Assembly: GCA_013146195.2 (NCBI GenBank)
Contig: CM028383.1
Location: 20,049,642-20,113,641, forward strand
From: Codonopsis lanceolata
Taxonomy: Eukaryota; Streptophyta; Magnoliopsida; Asterales; Campanulaceae
DNA length: 64,000 nt
Direction: 5' to 3'
Shown here in pieces: positions 56,579 through 64,000 of this stretch. Position 1 is the first letter of the stretch. Every line of letters begins with the position of its first letter. The position numbers and the translations under genes are program-made. The notes below the pieces were generated by a model, which ran no database searches, was not told the DNA's origin, and was given only the letters and a program-made list of their open reading frames with translations.

Positions 56579-57355
56579 TCACCTCCCTCGTATGCGCTCG
56601 ATCATATGCCCGATTATTTGGCACACCCCACAACCCAAACGACCCAAAAACCCCACTTCTATCGGTTCAGTGTGTGAAATACCCCCCTCCGCCGGTTTAT
56701 TGATGTGCCTGTTCTTCTCCGCCACCATGTCTTTCGTCTTGTCCACTAAACTTGCTTGAAAATTCCTCGTTTTTTCCACGCTCTCTGTCACCATATTTTT
56801 CGCCTTGTCCGCTAATCCTTCTTCCAAATTCTTCATCTTCTCCACCACGCTCTCTCCCATAATGTTTTTCGCCTTGTCCTCTAATCCACTCCCAAACTTC
56901 TTACTCTTCTCTACACTCTCAGTCACGATATTCTTTGCCTTGTCCATTAATCCTGCAGCTTCCAAATTCTTCGTCGTCTCCACAGAGTCTTCCAAGGTGT
57001 TTTTCGCCTTCTCCACATTGTCTAATACGTCGTTCTTTGCTTTGTCCACAGTGTCTTCCACAACGCTCTTCGTCTTCTCCACATTGTCTACCACGACTTG
57101 CTTTGCTTTGTCCACAGTGTCTCCCACAAAGCTCTTCGTCGTCTCCACAGAGTCTTCCAAGGTGTTCTTCGTCTTCTCCACATTGTCTACCACGACGTCC
57201 TTTGCTTTGTCCACAGTGTCTTCCACAACGCTCGTCGTCTTCTCCACAGTGTCTTGCACAACGTTCTTCGTTTTCTCCACAGTGTCATCCACGAGGTGCT
57301 TCGTCTTGTCCACTGTGTCTTCCAAGAGGTGCGTTGCGTTGCCCAAGAAATCCAT
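56579..57355 (-). CDS. LEA-like protein with 11-residue repeats and C-terminal CGVC motif (LEA-1)
   Basis: 258 residues on the minus strand, starting at ATG 57355 (MDFLGNATHLLEDTVDKTK). An upstream in-frame extension has no ATG. Residues 13 to about 133 are eleven tandem 11-mers of the type D(T/N/S)V(D/E)KTKxVVx, giving an amphipathic, Lys/Asp/Glu-rich helix as in group 3 LEA (LEA_4) proteins. Looser DKAKN(I/M)V-(T/G)ESVEK repeats follow to about residue 215. The last 30 residues differ: PIEVGFLGRLGCGVCQIIGH, then MIERIRGR, a short hydrophobic stretch with a CxxC pair and His. LEA proteins protect membranes and proteins in drying cells; the tail has no LEA counterpart I know of. TATAAATA lies near 57475 on the minus strand, about 120 bp before the ATG. 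A single exon, unlike many LEA_4 genes. The paralogue is at 62651-63280. Confidence 0.85.
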   Translation of the reverse strand: MDFLGNATHLLEDTVDKTKHLVDDTVEKTKNVVQDTVEKTTSVVEDTVDKAKDVVVDNVEKTKNTLEDSVETTKSFVGDTVDKAKQVVVDNVEKTKSVVEDTVDKAKNDVLDNVEKAKNTLEDSVETTKNLEAAGLMDKAKNIVTESVEKSKKFGSGLEDKAKNIMGESVVEKMKNLEEGLADKAKNMVTESVEKTRNFQASLVDKTKDMVAEKNRHINKPAEGGISHTEPIEVGFLGRLGCGVCQIIGHMIERIRGR

Positions 57356-57482
57356 TAATTCCGACCAAAATCCTCTCTCGATAAATATACAACACAATAC
57401 CTTGAGAAAAAAGAATTTTGTTTTAAGAGTTGGTATGAGCTATAATTCCAAATTGCAAATTGCAATGAATGTGTATTTATAG
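57356..57482 (-). promoter_or_regulatory. Promoter TATA box and 5' leader of LEA-1
   Basis: On the minus strand GTCTATAAATACACATTC at about 57466-57483 is a good TATA box. The leader TTAAAACAAAATTCTT ... GGATTTTGGTCGGAATTA precedes the ATG. A matching leader stands before LEA-2. An ACGTGG core (possible ABA-response element) lies further upstream at about 57619-57625. Confidence 0.6.
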
Positions 57483-58367
57483 ACGGCAGAGCGGAAAGTG
57501 AATGCAAATTTATACATATATAGTTAGTGGTCGTGGTGCAAAAGTGTCATTTCAATATAATAAGTAGAAATTTATTTCCTTTTCAATAATTCAATATTCA
57601 ATATTCAATATTCTAATATCCACGTTGAGTAACACAATTACTACTGATGAAACTTTTCTTGGTAGCCACTAATTAATTCCACCATCCTACACTAATGTCC
57701 TGTTTTGAGTTTTTGGTGAAAGCTTATTAAATTTTAAATAAAAAGTTAACAGATAAATATATTTTTTTTATCTCTCATCGATACGGTTGAAAATTGGTTG
57801 TATTAAATTGGTGTTTGACCAAGTTTATAAGTAGGTTTTATTTATTAAAAATGAAAATAAATTGTAAATATGAAATTTGCGTTTCGAGTACATTATTTTG
57901 ATATATTTATCATCTCAAAATCATTAACGGGTGAATTAAATATTAATGCTCAAATTAGACAACTTAAATTTGTTAATTGAATAGTAATAAGGGTACGGAG
58001 AGTCATATCTCACATTGACAAAATAGAGAGATCTCTAAAGTACTTTATTAATAGGCTCACCTTAATAAGGATTATCAAGTATTCCCCAAGATGCAATCAA
58101 GTGGTGCCGCTCGAGGATGGTGCCCGAGCGTGCACGCACAGATCACATTGAACGTTTTAGAGGCACACTTTGCACTTCACATGACGCATCAAAGGAGCCT
58201 TTTGTTCATCTTGGTGGTTCGGCTCAGCTCGGTTATGTTACATGACTGTATGTGGAAGGGTGCAGCGCAGCTTTGTGGCAGGCGTTTACACCCGAAAGGG
58301 TACGGGTGGGGCTGTTGGATCGTATCTCCTGGATCAGACACCTCGGCGGTTACGGGGCAGTTATGGC
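57483..58367. other. Intergenic, LTR-like in its right part
   Basis: From about 57990 to 58830 the DNA becomes GC-richer, has a promoter-like AAATATAAATAGCCCC at 58627 and a leader-like ACAATTCATCTACACC after it, as in a copia solo LTR. I see no clear TG/CA ends. The ORFs 58091-58414 and 58242-58430 overlap in different frames and are not accepted. Confidence 0.35.
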
Positions 58368-58531
58368 CAGTGGCGGATCTATGCTTTATACTTAGGGGGC
58401 AAGTGTCCCGCTGAAGTATTTTTTTTTTAATTTATACACTACAAAACGACACTATTTTAATTTTATTTTTATTTTTAAGTAATAGTTAACATAAGTGACA
58501 CCGCTGAGATTTATTTTTGGATCCGCCATTG
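58368..58531. mobile_element. Tip100-like hAT MITE, 164 bp
   Basis: Ends CAGTGGCGGATC and GGATCCGCCATTG are inverted, and the 8-bp target duplication GTTATGGC is exact (58360-58367 and 58532-58539). The inner strings ACAAAACGAC and AAGTGACACCGCTGAGATTT also occur in the 910-bp element at 13472-14381, so both belong to one family. Confidence 0.9.
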
Positions 58532-61154
58532 GTTATGGCTGAACCGATTGGGTGGTTGGCAGTTACTATGCAACCACCGAATTTAGAGTTGCAACTATTG
58601 ACCAATATCCGCCACAACTCTTCGTTAAATATAAATAGCCCCATGGTCTGACAATTCATCTACACCATTACACCAGAATCCGAAATCATAATATACTGTT
58701 AAAGAATAGTCATATTGCTACATAAATCATTTCAAGTCTTAGAAGTTCTGAAATACCGATCCAATTCCCTTGAATCCGAGTATTGAAGTGTTAACTACTC
58801 AGATTGAAAAGTCGTTGCATCTTAAAGTCGTAAACCATGAAACACAGTACGGGGCAATTTCGTCTTGTGGAGATCATGTCCATCACGAGCTTTGACTTCA
58901 AGTTGATTAATTAAATATAATTAAATATAATTAAATTTCTCTTCATTCCTTATTTTGTTTTAATTTACGTCATTTGCTGTTTTTTAGAAAACCTACAACA
59001 AATACTCAACAGAAACATAACAATAATTTAAAAATAAATAGTGTATAATATTACAAGTTGAGGTCAGCATCATGATCTAACGATGGACCATTCACTACCT
59101 TTATCAACACTTTAAAACTGTTTTAAATATTTTTACATTTTTTGAGACTCACAGTGAACATCCTACCAAACACTATACCCCTATAATTAGCTAATTCACC
59201 CTCTAAATATAGAGTGTGTTTTAGCCCATTCTTGTGCCAAAACTAAAAAGGTGGGTGTTTGTGTCTATCGTCCAAATCGAATTTTGGCTAATTCGCTTTC
59301 CCATGTGTTTTATTCCCATTTTCTATTAATTAAGTGTTTTTCCCCTCTGTGTGCTTTTTTTTCTTTAATATTGAATTTTAGTAATATATAAATACTTAAA
59401 GTTAATAGTTAAATATTATTATGATGGAAATAGTTAATAGTTATTAGTTATTTATAACTTAAAATTAAGGGTATTATCGACAATATTAAAAGGTGTGACA
59501 TAACTTCATATAGATAAAAGTAATTGTAATAATCAAAACATACAATATTTTTTAAGAAAATATATAATTTAATATATAATTCTTTCATTTCGATTGCGGT
59601 GGGAAAATAGAAATAAGAAAAGAGAGCATATATATTGGTAATTAGATTCGTTAGTCAATATGAAAAAGATTGTAAGAGTTGTATAGATATGGCTCATTGG
59701 AGTTGCGACTTTTTTAGAGTGGTGTAATTAAAGATAGTGAGCACATAATCTTCTATTTGAAATCCTTTTTTCCATTAAATCCTAACCATATACATGTCTT
59801 TTAAAAACAAGGTTGGGTATAACAACACAATTGTAGGGTTTAGATCATCATTAAAGAGCAGAGTATGAAAAAAAAAAGTTGAATAAAATAATAATTTTTT
59901 TTATCTAAAATTGATAGTTTATAAAAATTACAATTATTTTTCAACTGGTAAAAAAGAAAAATACTAGACAATTATTTAGAAAACGGATGGAGTAAATTGT
60001 TGGCTACAACTACACTTGCCAAACTGTGGAGTGGTTCAGACTTAAGAGCCATAGTTCCCGGCCCCAACTCACTTGTAAGGCCCAAGTTTTTTATAAAACT
60101 GTCCTTTTAATTTAGAGAAAATTATTTTCTCCGATTAATGATTCAGGAAGTTATCCAATTGACCATTGTATAACTTGGGGGTAACCAATAGGAGTGGGCA
60201 AAGGGATTCAGGGTTTTGGGTCCCAATCAGATCAGATATATATATTTTTTTTTTTCAAATTTTCGGTTAATGGGTTACCCAATCCCGATTCGCTAAATAC
60301 AAGGTCGGTTATCCGGTACCAAAAAGTTAGAGCTGTTAGACGGACGGGGTCGGCCCGCAACAAGCCATCGGACCCAATCTTAACAACGGAGCAGGCCAGT
60401 GCTGATGGGCCTCATGAAGATCAAGCCCGGTCCATATGAAACCTGGGCCTTTTGGGCCGAAAAAAATTATAAGCCTTTTCAAACAATTTGGCGGTAATCA
60501 CTTTGGTTAAGGACATGGCTAGAAATTGGAGGGTACTTTCCTATATATTTTACCTTTCCGGCAAAAGCATGAGAAAATTAAACATAAAGTTCGATATCAA
60601 ACGGTAATCATTAGTTATCTTATACGAACTTGAACTTTGAGCGAAGCGAAAAACTTTCTGCCTGAGCTACGATCTTCGTATGTCACGATCAATAAACCTG
60701 CAAGTCTCTCTCGGATTAATATCTAGTAGAACGAATATCAATACTGGTTCACACCGCAAATCCAAGCCCTCTTGATGGTTAGGCTAGAGGGAGTATTTGG
60801 TGAGATAGAATTAAGAGAGAGGGGGGCGGCCAACAATAAGAAGACGTGTTTGTTAGGGTTTTATCCCTTTAGTTGCCTTATTTATATTATTACCAAGAAA
60901 TCATATTACTTGTTGATTAATTAAGTTAAGTTAATCCTAAACTCATTTGGAGTAGAAAACTAATTAACCAATAATAATATAAATATATATTCACGTGGGC
61001 GAAAGTAAATAATCGAGTTACAAGCCCAATTATTTTGAACCGGATAAAAAAGAAATAAGGACAATTATATGAAAACAGAGAGTATAACCAATCCAGCGAA
61101 TAATTATGTTTTTTTCCTATAGACAACATGATTATTAAATCTAACTAATCATGT
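58532..61154. other. Intergenic, no gene seen
   Basis: AT-rich sequence. At 60192 GGAGTGGGCAAAGGGATTCA resembles a worn hAT end, and the GC-richer part to 60450 may belong to it. The ORF 60194-60439 has no domain. Poly-T and TA tracts lie near 60235-60256. Confidence 0.45.
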
Positions 61155-61605
61155 TCAATAGATCTTTGGTAACTTTAAATAAACTGTGGATGCAAAGAAG
61201 ATAAGATTATTAAGTCTATATATATTTACAAATAAATTAATAAAGTAAGCTTTAATTGCCCCTGGGTATTGTCCGGGAGTTTGGCCAATATACACATATA
61301 TAGGAATCTCAAGGACATAACACATCATCACAAAAATATACACTAAAATAAAAATTGAAATAGCTAGTAGAATACAGATGATGCTACACAATTTGGTGTT
61401 GGGCCGTTCTTCGCAGATTATATGATATCTGAGCTTATCTAAAAGTTGGATCTTGTAGAAACCTATCAAAAGAAGACACCCTAGAAGGAATACAAGACTG
61501 GGCCTCACGAAACCTCTACGACGTGAGAAAAAGTCTTAAAGTTGATTGAAAGCAAAGGATAGAGTTTCGGTGTCTAAACGTGAGCTTACCTTTCAAATGA
61601 GGCAT
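61155..61605 (-). CDS. Possible two-exon gene for a small hydrophobic protein
   Basis: A weak model. On the minus strand ATG at 61605 gives MPHLK, a donor GTAAGC follows at 61589, and an acceptor AGAG precedes 61513; joining them keeps the frame (16 + 359 nt, 124 residues, stop at 61155). The product starts with KGFVRPSLVFLLGCLLLIGF, a signal-anchor-like segment, then has a second long hydrophobic stretch (CSIICILLAISIFILVYIFV) and the string YIGQTPGQYPGAIKAYF. A TATA box (TATATAATAAC, complement near 61653-61662) lies about 50 bp before the ATG. I do not recognise the protein. It may be chance in AT-rich DNA, which favours hydrophobic codons. Confidence 0.3.
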
Positions 61606-62650
61606 TGTAAAATATATATAGCTTTTTTAGAGTGAAATTCGGGCTGAGTAGTTATTATATAGAGATCTTAGGATTGACCACGTAACTGACAGAGTCAAGA
61701 CAAAAATCTCATGCACGAGAGTTATCCATTAATTATGTTTAATATGAGTATCTGTCTATTCGGGCAACCTTACTCTCTGCTCGATCAAACTTGTAGAAGG
61801 ATTCGTGGTCGGAAGGGATTTTCTATGCTTAACCCGAGTGATCCTGCCCGGGTGACTTTTTTCTGGTCCCTATATCACACGTGACTATCACGTGAAGGCA
61901 CATGTGTTTGACTCGTGACCAGGATTTGGGTCGAGCTCATCAACAGAAAAAGATTGATGTGTAGCGCAGAAGCAATTGCAAACAATTAATAAAGTAAAGC
62001 AAGATCAATCAAATAGAAAAGAGAGAGAATGACGTCAACAGACTCATTAAATTTTGTTAAACCAACCATATACACGTTCTAAAGTTATAATTATATAAGA
62101 AGATACAATATCAAACACTAAACTAATTTAAATAAGAAAACTGGAAAATAATTCCAACGTATGAACACTGTCGCCTTACTCCATGTAACGCAACCACCTT
62201 GTCACAAACGCGATCGCCTTCTCTCCTTGAACGCGACCGTTTTTTACGATAGAAACATCATGCCAAAGTAACGTGGTCACCTTGTCCTAGAATGCGACCA
62301 TATTTTTTAAACGTGCTCACCTTCCTACGATAAACCCAAAAGTTCATATTACTGGGGGGCCTACGTCCCCGCACCCCCTTATGAGGTCAACCAAGTCCTG
62401 ATAAGAAGTCATATTGTTCCCAACAAAAACCACAAAACACGTTGTTCAACTAATAAAGATTTTGTTCTAGTTTAACTATAGACCTCGAGTTCGTTTAATG
62501 AGAACCGAACTTCATTAAAACTTAGTAGAAATAGCTTTATTTTATCATAAAAAACCAAAATAAATAAAAAAAGAAAGGAGCTCCGAAACATTAACATTTA
62601 GCAAGGAACTGCTGCAGAAGGTGAAGTTGAACTCCAAAAGGCCCGACAAA
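61606..62650. other. Intergenic, repetitive CG-rich patch
   Basis: Between 62160 and 62330 a worn motif similar to GCGACCACCTTGTC is repeated four to five times at 30-45 bp spacing. CACGTGAC/TCACGTG strings occur near 61880-61910. No open frame and no transposon ends recognised. Confidence 0.45.
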
Positions 62651-63280
62651 TTACCTCCCTGTGCCTGATAAACACTCCCCGAAATGCCAGATTATATGAC
62701 ACACTCCACAGTCCAACCCACCGAGAAACCCCACATCAATTGGTCCAGCGCCTGCAATGGACCCCTCCACCATGTCCTCGTCTTCTCCCACTTTCGCCAA
62801 ATTCTCTGTCACCATGGTTTTCGCCTTGCTGCTCACTAATCCCGCCTGCAAATTTTTCATCTTCTCCGCAGTCTCCGCCTTTCCCTTGTCCAAATTCTTC
62901 GTCTTCTCTACACTCTTTTCCACCATATTCTTAGTCTTGTCCACTAAATTATTTGTGTTCTCGGCGGCCACCATCCTCCTCGCCTTGTCCACGATATTCT
63001 TTCCTTCGTCATGCAGTAATCCTCCCTCCAATTGCTTTGTTTTCTCCACGTTATGATCATGCTTCACCGACGCCGCCTTGCCCAATAATCCTCCCTCCAA
63101 ATGGTTCGTTTTCTCTTCCACGAGGTTCTTCGCCTTGTCCAATAATCCTCCCTCCATGTGTTTAGCTTTCGCCATGTCCTCTTCCACAATCTTCTTCGCC
63201 AGCTCCAACAATTCCTTTAAGTGCCTCGCTTTCTCCATGTTCTCTTTCATGAAGTGTTGTGCCTCGTCAAAACCCAACAT
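62651..63280 (-). CDS. LEA-like protein with C-terminal CGVC motif (LEA-2)
   Basis: 209 residues from ATG 63280 (MLGFDEAQHFMKENMEKARH) on the minus strand, single exon. The body is Lys/Glu-rich and helical with irregular repeats, such as MEGGLLDKAKNLVEEKTNHL and VDKTKNMVEKSVEKTKNLDK, in the LEA_4 style, with few aromatic residues. The C-terminus PIDVGFLGGLDCGVCHIIWH, then FGECLSGTGR, matches that of LEA-1 in order and spacing: PI-[DE]-VGFLG-x-L-x-CGVC-x-II-x-H. The leader before the ATG (TTAAAAACAAAATTCTCG, GTAGATTTTGGCTGAAATCA) matches that of LEA-1, so the two arose by duplication. Repeats outside the tail have diverged much more than the tail. The likely role is protection under water stress, by family. 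The function of the tail is unknown. Confidence 0.8.
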   Translation of the reverse strand: MLGFDEAQHFMKENMEKARHLKELLELAKKIVEEDMAKAKHMEGGLLDKAKNLVEEKTNHLEGGLLGKAASVKHDHNVEKTKQLEGGLLHDEGKNIVDKARRMVAAENTNNLVDKTKNMVEKSVEKTKNLDKGKAETAEKMKNLQAGLVSSKAKTMVTENLAKVGEDEDMVEGSIAGAGPIDVGFLGGLDCGVCHIIWHFGECLSGTGR

Positions 63281-63455
63281 TGATTTCAGCCAAAATCTAC
63301 TTACGGAGTACTACAATATTGTTAAATTAGAGCGAGAATTTTGTTTTTAAGTTGGTTAAGAGAGAAATTAAAATGTTGGTGGTCGTGTTCTTAAAGCAGT
63401 TCAATATATTTTATTCATCATCATGCATTCTCTCTAACTTCTATATACGGCCGCC
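63281..63455 (-). promoter_or_regulatory. Promoter and leader of LEA-2
   Basis: On the minus strand GCCGTATATAGAAGTT (about 63437-63452) is the likely TATA box, giving a leader of about 130-140 nt. The last 75 nt resemble the LEA-1 leader. Confidence 0.55.
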
Positions 63456-64000
63456 TGTCGGTGTAAAGATTTAGGAAAGCTGAAATTATTTATCCAAAAG
63501 TTGTCTTGTAACGCTATTTGAAGATTTAGATTTTGCAAAAAAATATTCAAATAAAAACTTAATGAGTATAACTGTATAAGCATGGAAATATAATTCAGAT
63601 AGGTTTGAAGTAAACTTACCTTTAAACATAGATTAGTTGAGCATGTTTTTTTTCCTCAATTAGAATAATAAATAATAAATAAATATAAAGAGACCCATTT
63701 CTTTGGCATTAAATATAAAGCCTGAGCTGGCCCTGAGTCCATTTTGAGCCAAGCTTGCAAACTTGATAGTTCCAACTCATTTAGGATTTAGCTTGATTTG
63801 AGTCTTGAGAATGTGCTTTAATATAGTTTTGAAATAAACTATTAAGGATAAATTGTGCGTCGGTGTACTTTACTAAATATTCAACTGCATAAATACCTCT
63901 TTTTTTAACCGCATAATTAAGCCAATTTTCGTTAAATTCAACCTTAAATGTTCATTTGCCTAAAGACGGATAAATATAAACACTCGTAAGTCACTAAAAG
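63456..64000. other. Intergenic to the window end, nothing recognised
   Basis: AT-rich sequence upstream of LEA-2. A MITE-like or repeat fragment could start near 63719 (GCCTGAGCTGGCCCTGAGTC), but no opposite end is visible. Confidence 0.4.

Noticed and set aside
56805..57482. 225-codon plus-strand ORF rich in Ser, Phe and Thr opposite LEA-1
   Set aside because: Exact antisense shadow of the 11-mer repeat gene; the repeats keep other frames open. The minus-strand frame has family motifs, promoter and a paralogue.
58091..58430. 107-codon plus ORF
   Set aside because: LTR-like, non-conserved region, broken by a MITE at its 3' end.
62740..63165. Plus-strand ORFs opposite LEA-2
   Set aside because: Antisense shadows of the Lys/Glu-rich coding strand with no motif.

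Overview
This is a 64 kb piece of an AT-rich plant nuclear genome, very probably a eudicot. The evidence is GT-AG introns, a eukaryotic tRNA-Ala, plant retrotransposon lineages (Ty1/copia, Ty3/gypsy Tat and Athila), plant MITE families, a flavonoid-type reductase gene family and LEA-like genes. Two 100-base N runs (9003-9102 and 37874-37973) are scaffold gaps, and both lie inside retrotransposons.

Layout. (1) 1-22.2 kb is a cluster of four copies of a putative anthocyanidin-reductase/vestitone-reductase-like gene (extended SDR, NADPH-dependent). Copy A (43-677, +) is the intact 3' end of a gene that starts before the window. Copy B (5088-5872, +) has a promoter and exons 1-3 but is frameshifted and cut by a copia LTR. 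Copy C (14940-17214, -) has all five exons but is a pseudogene. Copy D (22021-22144, -) is exon 1 only. B and C lie tail to tail, separated by two copia elements of one family that also face each other across the first gap, so 5-17 kb is one large imperfect inverted repeat. Three hAT-type elements sit in the C arm, two of them with near-perfect and one with perfect 8-bp target duplications. A second copia (LTR 17286-19042) has replaced the promoter of C, and a third copia 3' end follows. (2) 22-31 kb holds no convincing gene, only MITEs, dispersed repeats and LTR-like debris. (3) 31.2-43.4 kb is a Tat-lineage gypsy element with two RNase H domains and many stops, then a deleted Athila element with two ~1.4-kb LTRs. 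(4) 43.4-56.5 kb holds two Mutator-like elements with ~200-bp inverted ends, one carrying a captured calcium-dependent protein kinase fragment, plus a SINE, Harbinger-like and Stowaway-like MITEs and simple repeats. (5) 56.5-64 kb holds two related LEA-like genes on the minus strand (56579-57355 and 62651-63280). They share a leader, amphipathic repeat style and an unusual C-terminal CGVC-containing motif. A weak two-exon hydrophobic gene model lies between them.

The genes likely to be functional are copy A, the tRNA-Ala and the two LEA-like genes. The most interesting signals are the LEA-like pair with the shared C-terminal cysteine motif, the inverted reductase pseudogenes (a possible hairpin/siRNA source against copy A), and the Pack-MULE with the kinase fragment. 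Family names rest on motif recognition by eye; no database search was run.
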